Source of the DNA: Novosphingobium album (ex Liu et al. 2023)
Lineage (GTDB): Bacteria > Pseudomonadota > Alphaproteobacteria > Sphingomonadales > Sphingomonadaceae
Direction: 5' to 3'
NCBI RefSeq assembly: GCF_029076845.1
Contig: NZ_JARESE010000001.1
Location: 62,001-126,000, forward strand
Length of the DNA: 64,000 nucleotides
Positions 8,447 to 16,163 of this stretch are shown piece by piece. A model generated the notes under the pieces. The model was not told where the DNA came from and did no database searches. It saw only the letters and a program-made list of their open reading frames with translations. A program made the position numbers and the translations under genes. Numbering within the stretch: the first letter of the stretch is position 1; each line of letters begins with the position of its first letter.

Positions 8447-8632
8447 TCAGCGCGCGTTGTGGCGCACGACGCGGTGCGTCACCGCGTTGATCGTCGGTAC
8501 TCCGCCGACTTTCGCGGCGAGTTCGGCCGAAGGCATACGATCGGCCAGGCTGCGCGGCGTCTTGCTCTTGCCGACCTTGGCAATGGCGTGGGCGTTTTCG
8601 GCGGAGCCATAAGGCGTCAGTTGCATGGACAT
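8447..8632 (-). CDS. 61-residue peptide, tandem copy A
   Basis: A 61-residue polar, basic peptide not recognised as a known family. The start at 8632 follows AGGGAGGATT, a strong ribosome site. It is nearly identical to copy B: residues 5-38 are the same (from LTPYGSAENAHAIAKVGKSK to the conserved RMPSAEL), residues 43-53 differ completely (GVPTINAVTH here), and the end is again RVVR-x-NAR. Each copy has its own ribosome site and its own downstream GC hairpin. There is no signal peptide or membrane segment. The constant front, variable segment and constant tail are reminiscent of modified-peptide precursors, but no modification enzyme is adjacent. Confidence 0.75.
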   Translation of the reverse strand: MSMQLTPYGSAENAHAIAKVGKSKTPRSLADRMPSAELAAKVGGVPTINAVTHRVVRHNAR

Positions 8633-8739
8633 TGAGAAATCCTCCCTGTTGAACCATCGGTTCCCCGGGCTGGCGGGAACCGTGGTGATGAGACGGCCAG
8701 CCCCGAATACAAAGCGTACGTCAAAAGCAACGCGCACCG

Positions 8740-8760
8740 GGCCGCGCGCAGGGCGCGGCC
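8740..8760 (-). terminator. GC hairpin after the second 61-residue peptide gene
   Basis: An 8-bp stem GGCCGCGC / GCGCGGCC with a GCAGG loop, 8 bases beyond the copy B stop. It matches the hairpin after copy A in position, so each copy may be an independent transcript. Confidence 0.5.
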
Positions 8761-8767
8761 GATCGGC

Positions 8768-8953
8768 TCAGCGCGCGTTGCGCCGCACGACGCGGCCCGA
8801 GCCCATCGTGCCGATCGCGGTATTGCCGACTTTCGCAACCAGTTCGGCCGAAGGCATACGATCAGCCAGGCTGCGCGGCGTCTTGCTCTTGCCGACTTTG
8901 GCAATGGCGTGGGCATTTTCGGCCGAGCCGTAAGGCGTCAGTCGTTCAGTCAT
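8768..8953 (-). CDS. 61-residue peptide, tandem copy B
   Basis: A paralogue of copy A, exactly the same length, 321 bases away. The start at 8953 follows GGAGGTTT. The shared block (residues 5-38) is identical except where codons differ silently, while the segment after AKVG reads NTAIGTMGSG in place of GVPTINAVTH. This is the pattern of a tandem duplication followed by focused change in one short segment. Function unknown. The upstream neighbour on the same strand is the PhoB-like regulator at 9104-9778. Confidence 0.75.
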   Translation of the reverse strand: MTERLTPYGSAENAHAIAKVGKSKTPRSLADRMPSAELVAKVGNTAIGTMGSGRVVRRNAR

Positions 8954-9103
8954 CAGGAAACCTCCGTGTTGGACCTTCAATCCCGCAAGCGAAACTGCCC
9001 TATCGCATCCGGTCTGACAACCCTTGCGCGCTGGCCGGCAAGCCTCGCGCGGCAATGCCGGGACGAAGCGTTGCCACGGCGCGCCGCGGCGCCCAGCGCC
9101 TTC

Positions 9104-9778
9104 TCACACCGTGTCGAAGACGTAGCCCAGCGAGCGCACGGTGCGCAACGGGTTGCCCGCGCCGACCGCGCGCAAGGCGCGGCGCAAGCGGCCGATCCAG
9201 ACATCGACGGTGCGTTCGTCCACCGCCGGCTCCTGCTTGCCCAGCGCGCTGATCAGCTGCGCGCGGGTGAAGACGCGGCCAGGATGCTCGACGAAATAGC
9301 GCAGCAGGCGGAATTCATTGGGCATCAGCGAGATCGGCTTGCCTTTCCAGCGCGCCTGGAACGCGGCGACATCGATCGTCAGCTCGCCTTGCGAGACGCT
9401 GCGCGTGGCGGCCGCCTCGTGCTCGTGCAGGTTCGCCGCCAGCACCCGGTCAAGCAGCGCGGTGCGGGTGAGCGGCCCCAGCATGTAATCGTCCGCGCCG
9501 CTGCGCAGGGCACGCTTGCGGTCTTCCTGGTCATCGTCTTCCAGCACCATGGTGACATGCGCCTGCGAGGTCAGCGGATCGCAGCGCAGCCGGCGGCACA
9601 CTTCCAGCCCGGAGATTTCGGGCAGCACCCAGTCGACGAAGGCCCAGAGCGAACCCTCGATCAGCGGCAATTCGTCAAGATTGGCCCAATGATGCAGGAC
9701 AAGCGCGAAATCGTCATGGCGGAAGGGTGCCATGCCGCCATCCAGTTCCCGCGTCAGTAGGATGTCGATCCGCCGCAT
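9104..9778 (-). CDS. Atypical PhoB-like (OmpR family) response regulator
   Basis: A 224-residue protein with a receiver-like domain (1-115) and a winged-helix DNA-binding domain (about 125-224) very like that of PhoB in this window (EFRLLRYF, RVFTRAQL, VDERTVDVWIGRLRRAL). The receiver keeps a candidate phospho-acceptor Asp49 (FVDWVLP) but has lost its partners: the acidic pair is replaced by Thr9-Arg10, the usual Thr region reads VLEDDD, and the conserved Lys of the TKP motif is Gly101 (MLGPL). It may work without phosphorylation. The ATG at 9778 follows AGGGGAAG. It is divergent from plcP, sharing a 215-base region with a PHO box. Confidence 0.85.
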   Translation of the reverse strand: MRRIDILLTRELDGGMAPFRHDDFALVLHHWANLDELPLIEGSLWAFVDWVLPEISGLEVCRRLRCDPLTSQAHVTMVLEDDDQEDRKRALRSGADDYMLGPLTRTALLDRVLAANLHEHEAAATRSVSQGELTIDVAAFQARWKGKPISLMPNEFRLLRYFVEHPGRVFTRAQLISALGKQEPAVDERTVDVWIGRLRRALRAVGAGNPLRTVRSLGYVFDTV

Positions 9779-9993
9779 CTTCCCCTGTCCAGTGCCAAGC
9801 GAGGCTGCTTCTGGCGAGCCATTATGACGAGCGGGTGACATATCGGCGACGCTTGCATGAAACACGCAAGGCAACCGCCCGACGGCGGATTTCCGCCATC
9901 CTTTTGTCCACAGTTGTCATTGAACTGACCCGGTATCGTCACGGAGGCGAAATGCGGAACAGATAGGGACTGCAATGCAAATGAAAGGGTTTC
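9779..9993. promoter_or_regulatory. Divergent promoter region between PhoB-like regulator and plcP
   Basis: A 215-base non-coding region holding the PHO box at 9914-9942. No ORF is supported in it. Confidence 0.6.
9914..9942 (+). promoter_or_regulatory. PHO box upstream of plcP
   Basis: Three half-sites at exact 11-base spacing: TTGTCAT (9914), CTGACCC (9925) and TCGTCAC (9936), compared with the PhoB consensus CTGTCAT. The box lies 52 bases upstream of the plcP start. Confidence 0.7.
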
Positions 9994-10899
9994 ATGCGCA
10001 TGCAGCTTGATGAAGGCGGTCTCCTCGCCCGGCAGGATACATCCGCGGGCAACGGCACCAGGATTCCGGCATGGCTGGACCTTCCCGATCCCAAGTCGTT
10101 CCGGCCCAAGCGCAAGTATCGCACGGTCTGGATTTCCGACATCCACCTCGGCACGCGCGGCTGCAACGCCGCGATGCTGGTCGACTTCCTGCGCTCGATC
10201 GAATGCCAGACGCTGTACCTGGTGGGCGACATCGTCGATGGCTGGCGGCTGCGCAAGGGCTGGTACTGGCCCGACGAGCACAACGAAGTGGTGCGCCGCG
10301 TGCTCAAGATGGCGCATCGCGGCACGCGCGTGGTGTTCATCGCCGGCAACCATGACGAGATCCTGCGCGATTACGCCGGGCTGACGTTTGGCGGCGTGGA
10401 ACTCGTGCTCGAAGCGGTGCACCAGACGGCGGATGGCCGCAAGCTGCTGGTCACGCATGGCGACAGCTTCGATGGCGTGGTGCTCTATGCCCGCTGGCTC
10501 GCCTTCCTGGGCGATGCCGCCTATGGCCTGCTGCTGCGCGCCAATATCGTGATGAACGCGGTGCGCCGGCGCCTGCACCTGCCTTACTGGTCGCTTTCCG
10601 CCTATATGAAGAAGCGGGTGAAGAACGCGGTCGCCTTCATTTCCTCCTACGAGGAAGCGGTGGCCACCGAAGCGATCAACCGGGGCCTTGACGGCGTGGT
10701 CTGCGGCCACATTCACTGCGCGGAAATCCGCCAGTTCGGCGGCATCACGTATTACAACGATGGCGACTGGGTGGAAAGCTGCACCGCGCTGGCCGAAGAC
10801 GCGCAAGGCCAGATCGCGATCATCGACTGGGCCGAGGAAAAGGCCGCCGCCGGCACGCCGATCCGCGCGCTGGAAAAAGAGGTTGAGGCCACCGCGTGA
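9994..10899 (+). CDS. plcP: PlcP-type phospholipase C (calcineurin-like metallophosphoesterase)
   Basis: A 301-residue metallophosphoesterase with all metal-binding motifs: Asp49-x-His51 (SDIHLGTRG), GDIVD (78-82), GNHDE (118-122), His155 (THGDSFD) and GHIH (238-241). It resembles UDP-2,3-diacylglucosamine hydrolase, but the block after GDIVDGW (RLRKGWYWP) is typical of rhizobial PlcP, which cleaves phospholipid head groups to give diacylglycerol when phosphate is scarce. It is followed, with a GTGA overlap, by a glycosyltransferase, the known plcP-agt arrangement, and preceded by a PHO box. LpxH-like activity in lipid A synthesis is the less likely alternative. Confidence 0.85.
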   Translation: MRMQLDEGGLLARQDTSAGNGTRIPAWLDLPDPKSFRPKRKYRTVWISDIHLGTRGCNAAMLVDFLRSIECQTLYLVGDIVDGWRLRKGWYWPDEHNEVVRRVLKMAHRGTRVVFIAGNHDEILRDYAGLTFGGVELVLEAVHQTADGRKLLVTHGDSFDGVVLYARWLAFLGDAAYGLLLRANIVMNAVRRRLHLPYWSLSAYMKKRVKNAVAFISSYEEAVATEAINRGLDGVVCGHIHCAEIRQFGGITYYNDGDWVESCTALAEDAQGQIAIIDWAEEKAAAGTPIRALEKEVEATA

Positions 10900-11963
10900 A
10901 GCTTGCTCTCGCGACTGACGCGTGGTTCCCGCAAGTCAACGGGGTCGTCCGCTCGCTTTCCACCACGGTGGCCGAACTGGAACGGCGCGGCATCGGCGTC
11001 GATCTGGTGACGCCCGACCAGTTCCTGACCGTGCCGATGCCGGGCTATGCCTCGATCCGGCTGGCGATGGCGCCGCGCTTCGGCGTGCGCAGGAAGCTGG
11101 ACGCGGCCCAACCCGATATCGTCCACATCGCCACCGAAGGCCCGATCGGCTGGGCCGCGCGCGGCTGGTGCCTCTCGCGCGGGGTGCCGTTCACTTCGGC
11201 CTTCCACACCCGCTTTCCCGAATATGCCTCGGTCCGCACCGGCATCAGCGCCGAGCGGTTCTGGCCGATCATGCGCCGGTTCCACGCCGCCAGCCGCGCG
11301 GTGCTGGTCTCCACGCCCAGCCTCGCGGCCGAACTGGCCGGACGCGGCATCGCGCATACCCGGCGCTGGAGCCGGGGGATCGACCACGGCCTGTTCCATC
11401 CCGAAGGCCCGCGCCATCCGGCCATGGCGGGCCTGTCCGGCCCGGTGCTGCTCTATGTCGGCCGCGTCGCGCCGGAAAAGAACATCGGCGCCTTCCTCGA
11501 TCTCGCCGTGCCGGGCACCAAGGTGGTGGTCGGCGATGGCCCTTCGCTGGAAACACTGCGCCGCCGCCATGGCAAGGCGCTGTTCCTGGGCGCGCTTTCG
11601 GGCGAAGAACTCGCCGCCGCCTATCGCAGCGCCGACTGCTTCGTCTTCCCGAGCCTGACCGATACGTTCGGGCTGGTGGTGATCGAGGCGCTGGCCAGCG
11701 GCGTGCCGGTTGCCGGCTATCCCGTCACCGGCCCGATCGACATCCTGGGCCCCGATGGCCTGGGCCCGGATGGCGACCTGCCCGCGCCTGCCGGCGTGCT
11801 CGACCCTGATCTGGCGACTGCGGTGCGCGGCGCGCTCGCGCTGGATCGCGCGGCCGCGACCCGGCTCGGCCGCCAGTTCTCTTGGGAACGCGCCACCGAC
11901 CAGTTCCAGGGCGCCATCGAAACCGCGCTGGCTGAAAGCCGCCACCCCGCGCGCGCCGCCTGA
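10896..11963 (+). CDS. agt: GT4 family glycosyltransferase, probable diacylglycerol glycosyltransferase
   Basis: A 355-residue GT-B glycosyltransferase of family GT4. The N-terminal acceptor domain begins with DAWFPQVNGVVRS, typical of SqdX/Agt-like lipid glycosyltransferases. The donor-binding half has LYVGRVAPEKN and the EX7E-like block FPSLTDTFGLVVIEALASG. It starts at GTG overlapping the plcP stop, so the two are translationally coupled. In marine and soil alphaproteobacteria the PlcP product diacylglycerol is glycosylated by this partner to make phosphate-free glycolipids. The sugar donor is not predictable from the sequence. Confidence 0.8.
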   Translation: MKLALATDAWFPQVNGVVRSLSTTVAELERRGIGVDLVTPDQFLTVPMPGYASIRLAMAPRFGVRRKLDAAQPDIVHIATEGPIGWAARGWCLSRGVPFTSAFHTRFPEYASVRTGISAERFWPIMRRFHAASRAVLVSTPSLAAELAGRGIAHTRRWSRGIDHGLFHPEGPRHPAMAGLSGPVLLYVGRVAPEKNIGAFLDLAVPGTKVVVGDGPSLETLRRRHGKALFLGALSGEELAAAYRSADCFVFPSLTDTFGLVVIEALASGVPVAGYPVTGPIDILGPDGLGPDGDLPAPAGVLDPDLATAVRGALALDRAAATRLGRQFSWERATDQFQGAIETALAESRHPARAA

Positions 11964-12089
11964 AGGCCCCTTCCCCCGCGCCACCCCCTGCCCGCCTGCG
12001 AAAATCCGCCCCGGCGCTCTGGCCGGGCTTGCCAGTGGCGCGCCCTTGGGGTTTCTAGCGGGCAAGAAAAAGACGGACGGGATGGGCGG

Positions 12090-14024
12090 ATGCAAGCGCG
12101 ATGGGAAACGGATCGAGCCGCAAGCGGGCGGACCTTCAGGCTTATGGCGTTCGCCCTCTTCGCACTGGTCTTTCTCGTGCTGGCCGCATGGATGGCGCCG
12201 CTTCGCGCCGCGCCCGTCTCTACCGAGGATCTGCTGGCGGACAAGACGCCCGGCGTCACGGCGCAGGCTGCCCAGTTCCCGATCGGCGCGGAAGTCTACA
12301 CGCGATATTGCGCCGCCTGCCATGAGACCGGCGCCGGCCGCGCGCCCGCCCGGATCATCCTGAGCAACATGACGCCCGAGATGATCCATGCCGCGCTGAC
12401 CACCGGCGCCATGCAGGCGCAAGGCGGCGCGTTGAGCGAGGAGCAGAAAGTCCAGGTTTCCCAGCACCTCAGCGGGATCGCGATGGGCAGCAGGGCCAGC
12501 CTGCCGCCAGCGGCGATGTGCACGGGCGCGCGGGCGCGGTTCGATATCAACCAGCCGCCCGCTTTCGCCGGCTGGGGCCTCGATCATGCCGACACCCATT
12601 CGGTAACGAGCGCGCAAGCCGGGATCAATCGCGCCAACGTGGGCAAGCTGAAGCTCAAGTGGGCTTTCGGTTTTCCCGGTGCCACCCGCGCCCGTTCGCA
12701 GCCGGCGCTGGGCGGCGGGGCGATCTTCGTGGGCAGCCACGGCGGCATGGTCTATGCGCTGGACCGCGAGACCGGCTGCGTGCGCTGGCAGTTCGACGCG
12801 ACGGCCGAAGTGCGCACCGGCATCGTGCTGAGCCCGTGGCGGGCCGGCGATACCGGCGCGCGCCCGCTGGCCTTCTTCGGCGACTGGCAAGGCAATGCCT
12901 ATGCGGTGGAAGCCTTCACCGGCAAGCTGGTGTGGAAAGTGCGGGCGGACCAGCACCCCGCCGCCGTCATCACCGCCACGCCGGTGCTGTGGCAGGACAC
13001 GCTTTACGTCGCGATCTCCTCGCTGGAAGAAGCGGCGGCGGCTACGCCGGGTTACGTGTGCTGCACCTTCCGGGGCTCGATGCTCGCGCTCGATGCGCGG
13101 ACCGGCGCGGAACGCTGGCGCAAGTGGCTGGTCGACCAGCCGGTGCCGCAAGCCGGCGGCAAGCACATGGGGCCTTCGGGCCTGCCGGTCTGGGCGGGCA
13201 TGGCGGTGGACACCGCGCGCCAGCGCCTGATCATCGGTACTGGCGGCAATTACTCGCGCCCCACCACCCGGCTGACCGATTCCATCGTTGCGCTCGATCT
13301 GGCGACGGGCGACGTGGTCTGGGATTTCCAGTTGATCAAGGATGATGCCTGGAACGTCGATTGCGTCACACCCGATCCCGATCAGTGCCCGGTCGATGCC
13401 GGCCCCGATTACAACTTCGGCACCGGCGCGGCGCTGGCCAGGGGCAAGGACGGGCGCGACTATGTCGTCAACAGCAGCAAGGCCGGCATCGCCTTCGCGC
13501 TCGACGCGGCGACCGGCGCGGTCAAATGGACCGAGCGGCTCGGCCGGGGCGGCATGGCGGGCGGCACCCATTTCGGCATCGCCACGGTCGACGGCCGCCT
13601 GATCGTACCGATCAGCGACATGCCCGACGGCACCAAGAACCCGCTGGAACCGCGCCCCGGCATCCATGCGCTGGATATCGTCACCGGCACATCGCTGTGG
13701 CAGGCGCCCGCGCCGCAAGTCTGCGAGGGACGCCCGTTCTGCCTGCCGGGCTACAGCGGCGCCATCAGCGTCACGCCCGAACTGCTGTTCGCCGGCTCTG
13801 ACGACGGATTCCTGCGCATCTACGATGTCGCCACGGGCAAGGTGCTCTGGGAAACCGATACCATGCGCGACTTCGCCACGGTGAACGGCGTGGCGGCGAA
13901 AGGCGGCGCGATGAGCGGCGGCGCGGCGCCGATCGCCGATCACGGGCAGCTTGTCGTCTCGTCGGGCTATGGCTTCGTCACCAAGATGCCGGGCAATGTG
14001 CTGCTGGTGTTCGAACCCGAATGA
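12090..14024 (+). CDS. PQQ-type quinoprotein dehydrogenase with N-terminal cytochrome c domain (polyvinyl-alcohol-dehydrogenase-like)
   Basis: A 644-residue periplasmic protein. Residues 16-40 form a signal segment. A haem c site CAACH lies at 74-78 inside a cytochrome c domain (about 65-125). The rest is an eight-bladed PQQ propeller with repeated blade motifs (ALDRETGCVRWQF, ALDARTGAERWRKW, AFALDAATGAVKW). It carries an adjacent Cys-Cys pair (YVCC), a feature of quinoprotein alcohol dehydrogenases, and GTGGNYSRP. The domain order, haem first then PQQ, is that of sphingomonad polyvinyl alcohol dehydrogenase. The substrate is therefore probably a secondary alcohol or polyol, unproven. A GC-rich GGGATGGGCGG precedes the ATG. 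The next gene overlaps its 3' end. Confidence 0.82.
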   Translation: MQARWETDRAASGRTFRLMAFALFALVFLVLAAWMAPLRAAPVSTEDLLADKTPGVTAQAAQFPIGAEVYTRYCAACHETGAGRAPARIILSNMTPEMIHAALTTGAMQAQGGALSEEQKVQVSQHLSGIAMGSRASLPPAAMCTGARARFDINQPPAFAGWGLDHADTHSVTSAQAGINRANVGKLKLKWAFGFPGATRARSQPALGGGAIFVGSHGGMVYALDRETGCVRWQFDATAEVRTGIVLSPWRAGDTGARPLAFFGDWQGNAYAVEAFTGKLVWKVRADQHPAAVITATPVLWQDTLYVAISSLEEAAAATPGYVCCTFRGSMLALDARTGAERWRKWLVDQPVPQAGGKHMGPSGLPVWAGMAVDTARQRLIIGTGGNYSRPTTRLTDSIVALDLATGDVVWDFQLIKDDAWNVDCVTPDPDQCPVDAGPDYNFGTGAALARGKDGRDYVVNSSKAGIAFALDAATGAVKWTERLGRGGMAGGTHFGIATVDGRLIVPISDMPDGTKNPLEPRPGIHALDIVTGTSLWQAPAPQVCEGRPFCLPGYSGAISVTPELLFAGSDDGFLRIYDVATGKVLWETDTMRDFATVNGVAAKGGAMSGGAAPIADHGQLVVSSGYGFVTKMPGNVLLVFEPE

Positions 14025-15357
14025 CGCGAGCGCGATCCTGACCGGCACGCCGCACGACCCGATCGACCATGCGCGCGGCAGCGCGACCGGGATCGTGTTT
14101 CCCGCGCGCCCGGACATGCTGCGCGGCGCGGACGCGGCCGTGTTCCTGACTGCCGCTTTCCACGCCTATGGCTCATTACCGCGGGACAACCGGGTGGTCG
14201 CGGTGCGCCGCAGCGCGCCCTTTGCCGGCGGCAATTCCGGCCAGAAGCTGGCACTCGACATCGCCTACGCGCGCCCCGCGCCGTACCTGCCGACCGCGCT
14301 GTTCGCCAAGTTCTCGCGCGATTTCACCGATCCCTTTCGCGATCGGCGGCGCTTCGAGCTGGATGGCGAAGTGCGCCTTGCCGCATTATCCCGCCTGCCG
14401 GGGTTCCCGATTGCGGTCGCGCGGCCGATGTTCGGTGATTTCGATCCCGCCAGCGGCACCGGCCTGCTCGTGACCGAGCGCATCGCGTTCGGCCGGCCGC
14501 CGATCGAGCCGCTCCACGCCAAGTGCATGGACCACGAGCTGGCCGATCCGCTGGCCTATTATCGCGTGCTGGCAAGCGCGCAGGCGCGGCTGGCCGCGGC
14601 ACACAAGGCCGGGCATCTCTCGCCGCAGGTCGATCGGCTGTTTCCCTATCGCCGCGCCCAGGCCGAGGCGGACTTGCCGATCGCGTGGGACGAGGCGGGG
14701 CTGCGCGCGAAGATCGCCGCCCTCGCCGGGTTCATCGCGCGCGTTCCGCAGCTTTTCCCGCCCGCGCTGCGGACGCCCGCGTTCGCCGACAAGCTGCTGC
14801 GCGACGCGATCGGCTTCCTGCGGCACGAGGCGCAAGTCCGGCGCTTCCTCCAGGCCGATGCCGGTTTCATCGCGCTGTGCCACTGGAACACCAACATCGA
14901 CAACGCGTGGTTCTGGCGCGAGCCGGACGGGGCGCTGCGTTGCGGCCTGCTCGATTGGGGCATGGTCCGGCAGATGAACGTGGCGACCGGCCTGTGGGGC
15001 GGCCTTTCGGCCAGCGACACCGCGTTCCTCGAAGCCGAGCTGGCCGGGCTGCTGGCGCATTACGCGGCGGAGCTGGCGGCCCACGGCGGCCCGCGCCTCG
15101 ATCCCGCGCGGCTCGGGCTGCATTTCGATCTCGCGCTCGCGATCACCGGGCTTTCGCTGATGATGGACCTGCCCGCGCTGGTGGCGGCGCGCCTGCCGGA
15201 CATCGACGCGGTGACAGGCCCGCGCGATCCCGCGCTGGGCGCCGACAAGGTCGTGCAGGGGTTCCTGCTGGTCACGACCAATTTCCTCGCCTTGTGGCAG
15301 GCGCGCGATTTCGGCGCGAGCCTTGCCGCGATGCTGGCGGAAGAGCGCCCCTACTGA
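13996..15357 (+). CDS. Aminoglycoside-phosphotransferase/ecdysteroid-kinase-like protein, catalytic Asp replaced
   Basis: About 453 residues if started at the ATG at 13996; later starts at GTG 14095 or ATG 14116 are possible. The fold is suggested by the pair HWNTNIDNAWF and LLDWGMV, which align with the Brenner motif HGDxxxxN and the metal-binding DxG of small-molecule kinases. The catalytic Asp of the first motif is Asn here, while the downstream Asn is kept. It could be an inactive or altered kinase. It overlaps the quinoprotein gene, suggesting co-expression, and its stop overlaps the convergent DUF6629 gene by seven bases. Substrate unknown. Confidence 0.65.
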   Translation: MCCWCSNPNDASAILTGTPHDPIDHARGSATGIVFPARPDMLRGADAAVFLTAAFHAYGSLPRDNRVVAVRRSAPFAGGNSGQKLALDIAYARPAPYLPTALFAKFSRDFTDPFRDRRRFELDGEVRLAALSRLPGFPIAVARPMFGDFDPASGTGLLVTERIAFGRPPIEPLHAKCMDHELADPLAYYRVLASAQARLAAAHKAGHLSPQVDRLFPYRRAQAEADLPIAWDEAGLRAKIAALAGFIARVPQLFPPALRTPAFADKLLRDAIGFLRHEAQVRRFLQADAGFIALCHWNTNIDNAWFWREPDGALRCGLLDWGMVRQMNVATGLWGGLSASDTAFLEAELAGLLAHYAAELAAHGGPRLDPARLGLHFDLALAITGLSLMMDLPALVAARLPDIDAVTGPRDPALGADKVVQGFLLVTTNFLALWQARDFGASLAAMLAEERPY

Positions 15358-16073
15358 TCCGCCCGGCCCGACCGCGAGAACCGCAGCCAGGGCAGCAGAA
15401 ACGGCTTGAGGATCGGCGAGAGCCGGTTGGGCGTGGCGATGGCGATATCGCGGCGGCTGAACTGCCAGTAGATCACGATGCTGAGGATCGCGGCATAGAA
15501 GCACCAGACCGAAGCGAAGGCATATTCCTTGACGATCTGCGCGATCGTCAGCCCGATGACATTGAGCACGCCATACCACCGGACGACGCGATGGCTGGAA
15601 AGCACCAGCGCGCCGCACGTGGCCAGGATATAGAGCAGCGACACGCCGAAATTGCCCGTGACCGGATTGCGATAGGCGATCGAATGCTGCTCCACGAAGC
15701 AGGTGCTCTCAAAGAAGATCAGCCCATAGATCATCCAGCCGCAGACCAGCATCCCCAGCACGGTCAACGCCGTGATCGCCCGGCGCCGCCAGCCCGGCGG
15801 CTCCAGCAGCAGGACCGCGAGCGGCATCAGCAGCGGCAGGATGCCCTGGGCATAAAGCATGAAAAGGAACGTGACGTGGCCCAGCGCCACCGGCCCGACC
15901 CGGCCATCCAGCCCCAGCCAGACCATGCCTTCGGTGAACTGGTGCAGCGCGAACAGGCCCGGCACGGCGGCGAACAGCAAGGCGCGCGGTTCGCGGACAT
16001 GGCGCAAGGTCGCAATGCCGATCGCGCCGAGCACGCCGGAAGCGGCAAAGCTCGCGCTGGCCGAAAAGCACAT
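15351..16073 (-). CDS. DUF6629-like integral membrane protein
   Basis: A 240-residue protein beginning MCFSASASF, the conserved opening of this uncharacterised membrane family. About seven hydrophobic segments follow (for example TFLFMLYAQGILPLLMPLAV and ILSIVIYWQF), with a His-containing motif HQFTEGMVWL in the second or third. The start at 16073 is set by this conserved opening and by AGGAG upstream. The 3' end overlaps the convergent kinase-like gene. No function is known to me. Confidence 0.75.
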   Translation of the reverse strand: MCFSASASFAASGVLGAIGIATLRHVREPRALLFAAVPGLFALHQFTEGMVWLGLDGRVGPVALGHVTFLFMLYAQGILPLLMPLAVLLLEPPGWRRRAITALTVLGMLVCGWMIYGLIFFESTCFVEQHSIAYRNPVTGNFGVSLLYILATCGALVLSSHRVVRWYGVLNVIGLTIAQIVKEYAFASVWCFYAAILSIVIYWQFSRRDIAIATPNRLSPILKPFLLPWLRFSRSGRADQ

Positions 16074-16163
16074 GCGATTGTCTCCTGAAAGGAACGGGCA
16101 AGCCGCTGTGCAGCGCTTTGCCGCCGATAGCCAGCGCAATGGCGGGAGCGTCGGCCGCGCCGC

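Noticed and set aside
9774-9874. Longer start for the PhoB-like regulator (32 extra residues)
   Set aside because: The extra residues are not receiver-like, and AGGGGAAG stands directly before the ATG at 9778.
10752-14117. A 1121-codon minus-strand open frame opposite agt and the quinoprotein gene
   Set aside because: It is an antisense shadow of two well-supported plus-strand genes, with Arg/Ala/Gly/His-rich low-complexity composition and no domain.
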